From NCBI GenBank assembly GCA_001302245.1, contig LGYU01000008.1, positions 277,682 to 341,681 of the forward strand: a stretch of DNA of 64,000 nt. Reading direction: 5' to 3'. This DNA is from Chitinophagaceae bacterium PMP191F. Lineage in GTDB: Bacteria > Bacteroidota > Bacteroidia > Chitinophagales > Chitinophagaceae. Below the pieces are notes generated by a model. The model searched no databases. It was not told where the DNA came from and saw only the letters and a list, made by a program, of their open reading frames with translations. Shown piece by piece: positions 8,702-17,401 of the stretch (position 1 is the first letter of the stretch; the number at the start of each line of letters is the position of its first letter). A program made the translations under genes and the position numbers.

Positions 8702-10324
8702 ATGTTACAACCGATGCAATTGATGAAGCGCTGGCTTTTGCGCTTAGAGGTTCCTGTTTCAGAAAAAATTCTTGAGCAACAATTACTTTCACATCCCGAC
8801 TACCCTTCTTTGCTAAGTATTACAGACACATTGGATGCGCTGGGCGTTGAAAATATGGCCCTGGTGGTAGATAAGGACAAACTGGACAGCATTCCGGTTC
8901 CTTTTCTGGCGCATACTACAGTTCAGGGGTTTGTACTGGTGGAAAATGTACAGCAATTATTGAAAAAACAACCGGATTTTATTGAAAAATGGAATGGGGT
9001 AATTGTTGCTGCTGAAAAGCCTGCTGCGTTTATTACTGATGATCAACATAAAAAAGGACAACGGGAAGAGCGCCGCCAGGTGCAGGTACGGTGGTTGGCG
9101 GTGAGTGTATTGATAGCGTTTGTAGCTGCAGCTTTGCTGACTGGGTTTACCTGGATACAAATGTTGCTGATGCTTACTGCTTTGGCGGGCACTGCTATTT
9201 CAGCACTGATTGTCATGCAGGAACTGGGTGTGTCAAGTCCTGTAACAGAGCAACTATGCAGTGCCGGTAAACAAACAGATTGCAATGCTGTAATACAGTC
9301 AAAAGGGGCAACCCTTATGGGCTGGCTAAAGTGGTCTGATATCGGTATCATTTATTTTTCGGCCATCACATTCCTGTGGATTACTGCTTTATTTACAGCA
9401 CAAATTACTACAGTAAGCAATATTACCGCAATAGTAGCAGCAGCTTCCTTACCGTTTACCGTATACTCTATTTATTACCAGTGGAGAGTAGTAAAAAAAT
9501 GGTGCACACTGTGTCTGATCACTGTGGGTATTTTATGGGTACAACTGGCTTTAATGCTGCCGGCATTAACCAGTTTCAGTACTTCAGGCATTGTTACCCT
9601 GAATATGCTTGCTTTAACCGCCTTTATTTTCTTCTTTACTGCAACTTCCTGGTTATTATTAATAAAACCATTGCTGTTCAGGCAGAAAGATCTGTTTGAA
9701 GAACAGCAAAGGCTGATGCGTTTTAAAAGAAATCCTGTATTGTTTACCACCTTGTTAGAAAAACAACGTAAAGTAGATACTACTCCTTTTTCACATGACC
9801 TGCAATTGGGAAATGCAGATGCGCCGGTGCAGATCATGGTGGCTTGTAATCCTTATTGTGGCCCCTGTGCACATGCACATAAAACGCTGCACTGGTTGCT
9901 GGAGAGATATAATAATACTGTTGGGATAACTGTACGGTTTACGTACAATGGCAGTGCACGTGATGACAAACGCACCCAGGCGGTGGAATATATATTGTCC
10001 TATGTACAGAAAGAGTTTTCTGGTATGTCTTCTGATGAAAGAAGTAAACGTGTGAAAGCTTTGGTACATGATTGGTTTTTGCAAATGAATGAAGAGAAGT
10101 TTGCACAGCAATATGCACTGAATACAGACCCGGCATCGGCCGGAGACTGGGCTGCAGACCACGGCAACTGGTGTAACAATAGCAAAATAGCATTTACACC
10201 AACTGTGTTTATTAACGGATACGAATTAATTCAACCATATTCATTAAATGATCTGTCATTGTTAATGCCTACACTAAAAGAAAAAATGGCATCGTACGAT
10301 AGTGTTACAGAAAATGTAACCTGA
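8702..10324 (+). CDS. VKOR-DsbA fusion with N-terminal C39-like domain
   Basis: A 540-residue inner-membrane thiol oxidase. Residues 1-110 resemble a C39-peptidase-like fold but contain no cysteine, so that domain cannot be a peptidase. Residues 130-325 hold the multi-helix vitamin K epoxide reductase domain with the loop pair Cys186/Cys194 and the active-site pair Cys268-T-L-Cys271. Residues 360-530 are a DsbA/thioredoxin-like domain with Cys386-G-P-Cys389, an extra Cys382, Cys491, and the cis-Pro loop FTPT (Pro500). VKOR would pass electrons from the thioredoxin domain to quinone, making disulfides in the periplasm. It is the first rightward gene of the island, and the cysteine-rich peptide encoded next is the obvious candidate substrate. 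The family is known beside double-glycine peptide exporters; the exact substrate is inferred. Confidence 0.88.
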   Translation: MLQPMQLMKRWLLRLEVPVSEKILEQQLLSHPDYPSLLSITDTLDALGVENMALVVDKDKLDSIPVPFLAHTTVQGFVLVENVQQLLKKQPDFIEKWNGVIVAAEKPAAFITDDQHKKGQREERRQVQVRWLAVSVLIAFVAAALLTGFTWIQMLLMLTALAGTAISALIVMQELGVSSPVTEQLCSAGKQTDCNAVIQSKGATLMGWLKWSDIGIIYFSAITFLWITALFTAQITTVSNITAIVAAASLPFTVYSIYYQWRVVKKWCTLCLITVGILWVQLALMLPALTSFSTSGIVTLNMLALTAFIFFFTATSWLLLIKPLLFRQKDLFEEQQRLMRFKRNPVLFTTLLEKQRKVDTTPFSHDLQLGNADAPVQIMVACNPYCGPCAHAHKTLHWLLERYNNTVGITVRFTYNGSARDDKRTQAVEYILSYVQKEFSGMSSDERSKRVKALVHDWFLQMNEEKFAQQYALNTDPASAGDWAADHGNWCNNSKIAFTPTVFINGYELIQPYSLNDLSLLMPTLKEKMASYDSVTENVT

Positions 10325-10498
10325 CTATAAACTGTTCTCACTGCACATCTTCCTAATATCCTTTGTTTGCCATATCTGGATGAAGCTCTCCTTATAAAGG
10401 TTCATGTTTGTACACGCTACTCAAAACCGGTTTTCGGGTTGCTTGTCTGAGGCGCGTTGCATGCGATTGCAATTATGATAAGTTTTACGGGTAAAAAA

Positions 10499-10527
10499 CC
10501 GGTCTGGGAGACCGGGAGTGTATTTTT
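10499..10527 (+). terminator. Possible terminator after the VKOR-DsbA gene
   Basis: ccggtct-ggg-agaccgg (10499-10515) is a perfect 7-bp hairpin, with TTTTTT at 10522-10527. The seven-base gap before the T-run makes it weak. The 438-base gap 10325-10762 holds this, the palindrome at 10681, and no exact TAnnTTTG; short frames there (25 and 35 codons) show no leader motif. Confidence 0.35.
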
Positions 10528-10680
10528 TGCCTGTAGGTTACATACGAAGTAATAGTACGGCCATGTTAGTTGCACGGATAAAGAATATAGCTTGTTACCA
10601 GGTAGCCGGCATTTTTAAAGCAGAATCATATCAACCATTATATATCCTGGGTTATATGATGCAATATTGAATGCGGTATA

Positions 10681-10699
10681 CAACCAAGTGCACTGGTTG
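10681..10699. promoter_or_regulatory. Palindrome upstream of the precursor peptide gene
   Basis: caacc and ggttg flank the self-complementary agtgcact, with a single unpaired A, about 64 bases before the precursor ATG. It could be an operator or a leader hairpin. No further support. Confidence 0.3.
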
Positions 10700-10762
10700 T
10701 GTAAAATGCATTGAATGATTGCGGTGCAACAGGATTTTTTTAATTAACCAAAATTTAAAATT

Positions 10763-11014
10763 ATGAAAAGAAATCTTGCAAATCTTGGTACTGCGCTGAG
10801 CAGAAGTCAGGCAAAACACATTATGGGTGGTGTAGCTCAACAGTCTCTGACACCTGGCACCTGCTGTGCACATAGCGCAGGCTGGACATCAGGCATATGC
10901 GGAGTAAGCAGGGATGATGCGCAGAATGCCGGATACCAATACTGGTGTTGTGACTCCTGTGCTTCTTCTTGTGCAAGTTCAGGAATGGTTTTTTGTGATC
11001 TGATTCTGCCATAA
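10763..11014 (+). CDS. Double-glycine leader peptide precursor, eight cysteines
   Basis: An 83-residue peptide precursor. Residues 1-23 match the Bacteroidota GG-leader pattern (NLGTALSRSQAKHIMGG), giving predicted cleavage after Gly23. The 60-residue mature part has eight cysteines (34, 35, 46, 62, 63, 66, 70, 78), two CC pairs, aromatic residues (Trp41, Tyr58, Tyr60, Trp61, Phe77) and little charge. An even cysteine number beside two thiol-disulfide proteins suggests up to four disulfides. The next genes encode a C39-peptidase exporter able to cut such leaders. It may be a class II-like bacteriocin, a signal or another secreted peptide; activity is not visible in sequence. I recognise no named family for the mature part. 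Confidence 0.85.
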   Translation: MKRNLANLGTALSRSQAKHIMGGVAQQSLTPGTCCAHSAGWTSGICGVSRDDAQNAGYQYWCCDSCASSCASSGMVFCDLILP

Positions 11015-11022
11015 GCGTAGAT

Positions 11023-11110
11023 AAATGGGGTTAACCGTTAGTTTTTATTTTCAGGCAAAATAATTATCATTAAATTGTCTGGCGTTTAACCTATCCGGTT
11101 AACCCCATTT
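11023..11110. repeat. Perfect 15-bp inverted repeat between precursor and transporter genes
   Basis: aaatggggttaaccg (11023-11037) and cggttaaccccattt (11096-11110) are exact reverse complements separated by 58 bases. The pair fills the gap between the precursor stop and the thioredoxin-like gene. As RNA it would form a long stem that could partly terminate transcription or protect the short precursor message from decay. Confidence 0.8.
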
Positions 11111-11142
11111 CATATATCTATGTACGTAATTAAACTGTCTTT

Positions 11143-12513
11143 ATGAGAGCTTTTTGGATAGCCCTGATCCTGTTAGTAGGTTTTGCCGGCAATGCACAGG
11201 TTGTATATATTAAGAACACTACCACAAAGCCTGTGTTTATCAGGAATGTTAACCAGTATATGAAAGGTTCTTTTCCTATTGTATTAAGAGCGGGAAAAGA
11301 TTATTCGTTCTCATTTTCAACAGCATCCCCCACTTTTATCAATCTTTCTTTTGGCCGCGGACGGCAGACAGATTTTTTGATTACCGCACCAGACAGTTTA
11401 TCTCTTTCAGAAGATACCGTACTGCAGATACCCAAACCGCTTTCAAAGTATAAAAGGGCCAACGATTATTTTAATATCACAATAGCACTGACACAGGCTG
11501 CCGGATGGCTGTCGGATGCTGATTATTTAAGGGGTATGCCCGACGATAGCAGGAAAGACAATTTTCTGAAGGATAAATATCTTGCACGTATCAATGCCCT
11601 AAATACTTATACAGCAAAAAATAAAATACCGGAGTGGGTTGATACCTATTTCCGGAAACTTTTCTGGGGAAGATGGCTTACTTCAGTAGTGGATATTAAA
11701 AGCCGTGAAGAAGAAATCCTGAAAAATGTACTTTTTTATAAAAATGAATTAAGAAGTGTTGTTGACTCGTTTAACTGTAGCAGTTGTATTGAGATCTTTG
11801 AGTATAAGAAAACTGCCTATTACGTGTTCATGCAATATTTTCTGCAGGAAAAAATAAGAAACCTCAATACCGTATTCCAGGTAGCAGACAAATATTTCAA
11901 GGAAAAAAATATCAACCAGTTTTTAAAAGCAAAAGCTGTATATGATTCGCTTCAGTTGAATCCTCTGAATAATTATGTATTTGATCGTTCTTTTTTAAAT
12001 GATCTGTCTGCGGAATATGGATCGCCTATACAAGATTTATTAAAGCTGAGTGTTAATTCAGGAAAACACCTGGACAGTGTGTATGTAACAGATGAGAAAG
12101 GGAATACCTTTTCTTTTAAAGATATAATAAACCAGTATGCAGGTAACACTGTAGTAGTAGACTGCTGGGCAAGCTGGTGCGCACCTTGTAAAAAAGAACT
12201 GCCTAATTCACTGAAGTACGAAAAAGAGCTGAAGGATAAAAAGGTCCGTTTCGTGTTTCTTTCTATAGACAATGATATCCTTAACTGGAAAAAAGCCCTG
12301 CCGGGCGTTCAGTTAAGCAATAAAGCAAACAGCTACCTGCTGCTGGGTAAATCCAGTGCCTTTTTTTCTGAAAAATATCACATCGATGCAATTCCCAGGT
12401 ACCTGGTATTTGATGCCAGAGGAAATATTGTGTCCTATAAATTTGATACACCGGGATCGGCAAAATTCAGAGAGAAGATACTGCAGGTAAGCAATGCTGC
12501 TACCAAACCTTAA
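11143..12513 (+). CDS. Secreted TlpA-like thioredoxin-fold protein
   Basis: A 456-residue exported protein with a signal peptide ending in GNAQ (residues 1-19). Residues 20-300 are an N-terminal region I cannot assign: beta-rich at first, then helical, with a C-S-S-C pair (about residues 212-215). Residues 300-450 are a TlpA/thioredoxin domain with W-C-A-P-C (Cys346, Cys349) and a later IDAIPRYLVFD carrying the cis-Pro. Such proteins act as periplasmic disulfide reductases or isomerases. It sits between the cysteine-rich precursor and the exporter, with only 12 bases to the latter, so it could correct wrong disulfides in the peptide. Similar proteins elsewhere serve cytochrome maturation, but no such genes are near. 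Confidence 0.85.
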   Translation: MRAFWIALILLVGFAGNAQVVYIKNTTTKPVFIRNVNQYMKGSFPIVLRAGKDYSFSFSTASPTFINLSFGRGRQTDFLITAPDSLSLSEDTVLQIPKPLSKYKRANDYFNITIALTQAAGWLSDADYLRGMPDDSRKDNFLKDKYLARINALNTYTAKNKIPEWVDTYFRKLFWGRWLTSVVDIKSREEEILKNVLFYKNELRSVVDSFNCSSCIEIFEYKKTAYYVFMQYFLQEKIRNLNTVFQVADKYFKEKNINQFLKAKAVYDSLQLNPLNNYVFDRSFLNDLSAEYGSPIQDLLKLSVNSGKHLDSVYVTDEKGNTFSFKDIINQYAGNTVVVDCWASWCAPCKKELPNSLKYEKELKDKKVRFVFLSIDNDILNWKKALPGVQLSNKANSYLLLGKSSAFFSEKYHIDAIPRYLVFDARGNIVSYKFDTPGSAKFREKILQVSNAATKP

Positions 12514-12525
12514 TACTTTACCGGA

Positions 12526-14856
12526 ATGTTTACATTTTACAAACAGCCTGATTCTATGGATTGCGGACCTACCTGTTTAAGGATGGTGGCAAAACATTAT
12601 GGAAGAGGGGTTTCATTGCAAACCCTGCGCGAAAAAACACAGATTGGTAAGGAAGGTGTAAACCTGCTGGGCATCAGTGATGCTGCAGAAAATATTGGTT
12701 TCAGAACACATAGTGTAAAGCTGTCGTATGATCTGCTGACAAAGGAAGCATTACTCCCTGCCATCTTACACTGGAACCAGAATCACTTTGTGGTATTGTA
12801 CAAAGTGAAGAAGGATAAGCTTTTTGTAGCAGACCCAGGTATGGGCTTGCTAACTTTTACCAAACAGGAGTTTTGCCAACGTTGGATCAGCGATAAAACA
12901 GATAAAGTAGGGCAAGGCGTTGCGTTGCTGATGGAGCCAACTCCTGCTTTTTATGAAAATGCAGATGAGCAGGAAGAGAGAAAAAAAGATGGGCTTGCTT
13001 TTAAGAATATCTTCAACTATGTACTGCCCTATAAAAAACTGGTGATACAATTGTTTGTAGGCTTGGGTGTCAGCAGTCTGCTGCAACTGTTCCTGCCTTT
13101 TCTTACGCAGAGCGTCGTGGATGTGGGTGTTAATACAGCAAATATTCACTTTGTATACATTGTATTACTGGCACAACTGGCATTGTTTGCGGGGCGTATG
13201 GTGGTAGAGTTTGTACGTAGCTGGATATTGCTGCACATCAGTACGCGTATCAATATTGCCATCCTGACCGATTTCCTGGTAAAACTGATGAAGCTGCCGG
13301 TATCTTTTTTTGATAGTAAGAAGACAGGCGATATTCTGCAGCGCATGAATGATCACAGCAGGATCGAATCTTTCTTAACAGGATCCTCGCTCAACATCTT
13401 ATTCTCACTGGTAAACCTGGTGATCTTTTCTGCAGTTCTGGCTTTTTTCAATATTGGCATCTTTGCCGTTTTTGTTATTGCCAGCATATTGTATGCTGTA
13501 TGGGTCATCGTATTTCTGCGTAAAAGAAAATCGCTTGACTACAAACGCTTTGATGTTGCAGCACGGGAACAAAGTGCTACCATACAATTGGTGCAGGGCA
13601 TGCAGGAGATCAAACTGAATGGCGTGGAAAAGTCGATGCGCTGGAACTGGGAAGGACTACAGGCCAAGTTGTTCAGGCTGAGTATGAAAGGGCTTGCATT
13701 GAACCAATGGCAACAGGCAGGAGCGTTCTTTGTAAATGAAGGCAAAAATATTTTTATCACTTTTTTATCAGCCAAGTCGGTAATAGATGGCGGAATGACA
13801 TTGGGAGAAATGCTGGCTGTGCAGTATATGATCGGTCAGTTGAATAGCCCGATAGAACAAATGATTGGATTTGTACAAAGCTGGCAGAACGCGCGCATCA
13901 GTATGGACAGGCTCAATGAGATCCATACTATAGAGGATGAAGAACCTTCACATCAGCTTTTTTTGCATGAACTACCTCCCGCATTTGCCACCAACCTGGT
14001 GGGTGGAAAAGCGGTTGATCAACCGGCAAACGGGAAACCTTTTGGCTGGAATGTGGCTGAACAAACAGAGGCCCTGGTTGAAACACTTACAGAAACGATA
14101 CCGTTGGTAAATACTACTGCCGCGATCCATTTTCAGAATGTGAGTTTTACGTATACTGGTGCAGGCAATGAACCTGTATTGCGTGATATTAACCTGACTA
14201 TACCACGGGGAAAAACTACTGCAATAGTAGGTGTAAGTGGAAGCGGCAAAACAACCTTATTGAAGTTGCTGCTGAAATTTTATGAACCACAGAAAGGAGA
14301 GATCAAACTGAACACCACCGCATTATCGAATGTCAGTCATAAAACATGGCGCAGTCATTGTGGTGCGGTAATGCAGGAAAGCTTTATCTTTTCGGATACT
14401 ATTGCCCGCAACATAGCGGTAGGCGCTGAAAAAATTGATATGGAAAAACTGTATCGGGCAGTAGAAGTAGCCAATGTGCGTGAATTTATTGAAAGTTTAC
14501 CATTAGGATTTAATACCAATATCGGTGCGGAAGGCAACGGCATCAGTATGGGTCAAAAGCAACGCATCCTGATTGCACGGGCCGTATACCGTGATCCTGA
14601 ATTTATATTTTTTGATGAGGCAACCAACAGCCTGGATGCTAATAATGAAAGCATTATTGTAAATAACCTGCAATCCTTTTTACGTGGCAAAACGGTAGTA
14701 GTGGTAGCGCACCGCCTCAGTACGGTAAAACATGCTGACCAGATAGTGGTGTTGAATAAAGGCGTAATTGCAGAAAAAGGTACACACCAGGAACTGGTGA
14801 ACCTGAAAGGAGAATATTTCACGCTGGTGAAAAATCAACTTGAACTGGGTGAATAA
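12526..14856 (+). CDS. C39-peptidase ABC exporter (PCAT)
   Basis: A 776-residue peptidase-containing ABC transporter that cuts double-glycine leaders while exporting the peptide. The N-terminal C39 domain has catalytic Cys13 (MDCGPTC), His87 (NHFVV) and Asp103 (ADPG). Residues 165-440 form the six-helix exporter domain. The nucleotide-binding domain has Walker A GVSGSGKT (569-576), a variant signature S-M-G-Q (674-677), Walker B FFDEA (Asp697, Glu698) and the H-loop AHR. A linker of about 60 residues (472-532) between membrane and ATPase domains is longer than usual. Translation is close to the upstream thioredoxin-like gene (12 bases) and the HlyD adaptor downstream (17 bases), indicating one operon. 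Confidence 0.95.
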   Translation: MFTFYKQPDSMDCGPTCLRMVAKHYGRGVSLQTLREKTQIGKEGVNLLGISDAAENIGFRTHSVKLSYDLLTKEALLPAILHWNQNHFVVLYKVKKDKLFVADPGMGLLTFTKQEFCQRWISDKTDKVGQGVALLMEPTPAFYENADEQEERKKDGLAFKNIFNYVLPYKKLVIQLFVGLGVSSLLQLFLPFLTQSVVDVGVNTANIHFVYIVLLAQLALFAGRMVVEFVRSWILLHISTRINIAILTDFLVKLMKLPVSFFDSKKTGDILQRMNDHSRIESFLTGSSLNILFSLVNLVIFSAVLAFFNIGIFAVFVIASILYAVWVIVFLRKRKSLDYKRFDVAAREQSATIQLVQGMQEIKLNGVEKSMRWNWEGLQAKLFRLSMKGLALNQWQQAGAFFVNEGKNIFITFLSAKSVIDGGMTLGEMLAVQYMIGQLNSPIEQMIGFVQSWQNARISMDRLNEIHTIEDEEPSHQLFLHELPPAFATNLVGGKAVDQPANGKPFGWNVAEQTEALVETLTETIPLVNTTAAIHFQNVSFTYTGAGNEPVLRDINLTIPRGKTTAIVGVSGSGKTTLLKLLLKFYEPQKGEIKLNTTALSNVSHKTWRSHCGAVMQESFIFSDTIARNIAVGAEKIDMEKLYRAVEVANVREFIESLPLGFNTNIGAEGNGISMGQKQRILIARAVYRDPEFIFFDEATNSLDANNESIIVNNLQSFLRGKTVVVVAHRLSTVKHADQIVVLNKGVIAEKGTHQELVNLKGEYFTLVKNQLELGE

Positions 14857-14873
14857 ACAAAAACGTAGCTGTT

Positions 14874-16175
14874 ATGGCATCAGATAATAAAGTACAACAA
14901 ACGCAGGAAGAATTATTAAGTCACGAAGTTCGTGAGCTGGTAAGCTACAGGCCGCATTGGATTGTGCGGAGAGGTAATATGTTGTTTCTGCTGATCCTTT
15001 TATTATTGCTGTCACTAACATGGGTTGTGCGTTATCCTGATGTCGTGAAGGGCTCTGCACGTCTGGTGGCTATTGATGCACCCAAATTGCTGACGGCTAA
15101 AACAGATGGCAAGCTGGAAAAATTACTGGTAGCTAATGAACAGGATGTGCAGAAAGATCAGCCGCTTGCTTTTTTACAAAGTACCGGGAAACACGAACAG
15201 GTGCTGATACTTGAAAAATGGATCAGGGATATTGAACCCGCCATTGCAGGTAATAAACCGGAAGTAGTTGTACAGCAACCATTACCTGCACTGAATAACC
15301 TGGGAGAAGTACAGACCGCTTACCAGGATTTTCAGAATGTATTACATGAAACAGTACAGATACTGTCTAACGGATATTATCAGCAGAAAAAAAGGGCGCT
15401 GCTGGAAGACCTGCAATATTTATCGGCCATAGATACCAATGCACAGAAACAGCTTTCTCTATTGCAACAGGATTTTGTATTACAACAACAGGAGTACAAC
15501 GCCAATGAAAAGCTGGCAGGGGAAAAGGTGATTGCTCCACTGGAACTGAATCAGCAGAAAAGTAAGATCATCGCCAAGGAGCAAAGTCTGCAACAGTTCT
15601 CTGCACAGTTAATTAATAACAACATGGCAGAGCACAATAAGCGTAAGGAAATACTGGATGTACAGAAGTACATTACTGACCAGCAGCAAAAATTCCGTTC
15701 CGCATTACTGAACCTGAAAAGCAAGGTAGAGGAATGGAAGCTGCGTTACATTGTTATAGCACCGGTTGCCGGTAAAGTAATATGGGTTTCTTTTCTGCAG
15801 GAAAATCAGCTACTGACCAATAACCAGGAACTGTTTTTTGTACAGCCTCCGCAAAGCCAGTATTATGCGGAACTGATGGCTCCGCAAAGCGGGTTGGGCA
15901 AAATAAGAACAGGACAACCGGTAAACCTCCGGGTAGAAAGTTATCCTAATACTGAATTTGGATACCTGCGCGGCAATGTGACCTATATTGCCAATATGCC
16001 CAGTCACCGGGATAGTTTTCTGATTAAGGTGGAATTGCCCGAGGGATTACAGACGAATTACAACAAAACCATCTTTTTCCGCAACAACCTGCTGGCCCAG
16101 GCAGAAGTAATAACGGACAACCGGCGTTTATTCAGCCGTTTCTGGGGGCAGTTACAGCAAGCTACCCAACGTTAA
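14874..16175 (+). CDS. HlyD-family periplasmic adaptor
   Basis: A 433-residue membrane-fusion protein linking the ABC exporter to an outer-membrane channel. It has one membrane helix (about residues 36-53), a split lipoyl/barrel-sandwich domain (residues 58-95 and about 285-310), a long coiled-coil hairpin between them rich in Gln and Lys, and a C-terminal beta-barrel domain. Lack of an N-terminal signal and presence of a membrane anchor fit exporters of bacteriocin type. No TolC-like channel gene is nearby, so a channel encoded elsewhere is probably shared. Confidence 0.93.
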   Translation: MASDNKVQQTQEELLSHEVRELVSYRPHWIVRRGNMLFLLILLLLLSLTWVVRYPDVVKGSARLVAIDAPKLLTAKTDGKLEKLLVANEQDVQKDQPLAFLQSTGKHEQVLILEKWIRDIEPAIAGNKPEVVVQQPLPALNNLGEVQTAYQDFQNVLHETVQILSNGYYQQKKRALLEDLQYLSAIDTNAQKQLSLLQQDFVLQQQEYNANEKLAGEKVIAPLELNQQKSKIIAKEQSLQQFSAQLINNNMAEHNKRKEILDVQKYITDQQQKFRSALLNLKSKVEEWKLRYIVIAPVAGKVIWVSFLQENQLLTNNQELFFVQPPQSQYYAELMAPQSGLGKIRTGQPVNLRVESYPNTEFGYLRGNVTYIANMPSHRDSFLIKVELPEGLQTNYNKTIFFRNNLLAQAEVITDNRRLFSRFWGQLQQATQR

Positions 16176-16230
16176 TATTGATGTAATAATATTATTATAT
16201 AGGTTATACTACAAGCGACCTTACAGAGCA

Positions 16231-16280
16231 GGTAAAAACTGCCGGTAAACCAATAAAACCGGCGAACAGCACTTTTTACC
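16231..16280 (+). terminator. Nested hairpin after the export operon
   Basis: ggtaaaaa (16231-16238) pairs with tttttacc (16273-16280), and inside them gccggt pairs with accggc. It lies 56 bases after the HlyD stop, and its T-rich right arm could end transcription. The 314-base gap 16176-16489 holds this and the uppS promoter only. Confidence 0.4.
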
Positions 16281-16461
16281 AGTCCGGGGTTTGATAAATG
16301 ACAAAGAATATAGCTGCTGAATAGCCTGGCAATGAAGCTTTTCCACGATTTTTCACCTGTATTTTACCGTTTTCACTGCTATATACCGGGTAGTTGGCAG
16401 GGCTGCTGTTAACTTTTCGCATGCTACTTTTACCGGCACATCATTCCCATTCAAATTTTTG

Positions 16462-16469
16462 TACCTTCG
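16462..16469 (+). promoter_or_regulatory. -7 element of uppS
   Basis: TACCTTCG matches TAnnTTTG at seven of eight positions and lies 20 bases before the uppS ATG. It gives the envelope operon its own promoter downstream of the island. Confidence 0.45.
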
Positions 16470-16489
16470 TGCACTTCAAAAACCAAGGT

Positions 16490-17254
16490 ATGCAAAGCCT
16501 TAAGGAGCAAATTGACCTGCAGCGACTGCCAAGTCATATTGCTATAATTATGGACGGAAATGGCCGATGGGCCAAAGAAAAGGGGCAAGACCGCCTCTAT
16601 GGCCACTTCCATGGGGTGGAAAGCGTGCGCAATATTGTGGAAGGCTGTGCAGAACTGGGGGTAGGATACCTTACCTTGTATGCCTTTTCAACCGAAAACT
16701 GGGACAGACCCGAGAACGAAGTGATGGGATTAATGACCCTGCTGGTGGAAACCATCCGCAAGGAAACAGAAACCCTGAACAAGAATAATATCCGGCTGCA
16801 TGTAATTGGTGATATTGAAATGCTGCCCGAATCTGCCCGCCAGGCATTGAATGAATCATTGCAGATCACCAGCACCAATACGGGGCTGAATCTTGTAATG
16901 GCGCTGAGCTATAGCAGCCGGTGGGAACTGGTACAGGCAGTAAGGCATATTGCAGAGGATGTAAAGGCGGGTAAAATAGATCCTGTTGCCATTAACCAGG
17001 ACACTGTACAGGCGTACCTGGCTACCAGCAATTTTCCCGATCCTGAATTGATGATACGTACCAGCGGAGAGTATCGTATCAGTAATTTTTTGTTGTATCA
17101 ACTGGCGTATGCAGAACTGTATTTTACAGATGTGCGTTGGCCTGACTTCCGTAAAGAAAATCTGTATGAAGCCATACTGGATTTTCAGAAACGTGAAAGA
17201 CGGTTTGGAAAAACAGGTGACCAGGTAAAAAAGGACACACTTGTTAATCACTGA
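16490..17254 (+). CDS. uppS: Isoprenyl transferase (undecaprenyl diphosphate synthase)
   Basis: A 254-residue cytosolic cis-prenyltransferase that makes the C55 lipid carrier for peptidoglycan and O-antigen. Residues 16-27 carry the signature HIAIIMDGNGRW with catalytic Asp22, followed by G-H-F-H-G-V-E-S and the later E-L-Y-F-T-D-V-R-W-P-D-F motif. ATG 16490 gives the standard start; an upstream in-frame extension to 16394 contains the promoter and is not coding. It precedes bamA by about 150 bases, as in other Bacteroidota. Confidence 0.96.
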   Translation: MQSLKEQIDLQRLPSHIAIIMDGNGRWAKEKGQDRLYGHFHGVESVRNIVEGCAELGVGYLTLYAFSTENWDRPENEVMGLMTLLVETIRKETETLNKNNIRLHVIGDIEMLPESARQALNESLQITSTNTGLNLVMALSYSSRWELVQAVRHIAEDVKAGKIDPVAINQDTVQAYLATSNFPDPELMIRTSGEYRISNFLLYQLAYAELYFTDVRWPDFRKENLYEAILDFQKRERRFGKTGDQVKKDTLVNH

Positions 17255-17401
17255 TAATAATAAATTATATAGCCCTGCTTATGAGAACGTACGTGAAAAG
17301 TCAGCATAACAACTGGTGGCAAAAAAAAGTTTCACAGTCGTCTCTTTTAACAAACACTTTTAATAAATCCCTTTAATTTGCTCCAGTTTAAACAACCCGG
17401 A

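Noticed and set aside
10325..10762. A second precursor peptide in the gap before the eight-cysteine gene
   Set aside because: Only frames of 25 and 35 codons were found, with no GG leader, and none resembles the known precursor.
8231..16175. Lanthipeptide or radical-SAM-modified peptide cluster
   Set aside because: No LanM/LanB/LanC, radical-SAM or YcaO-type enzyme is present among the genes.
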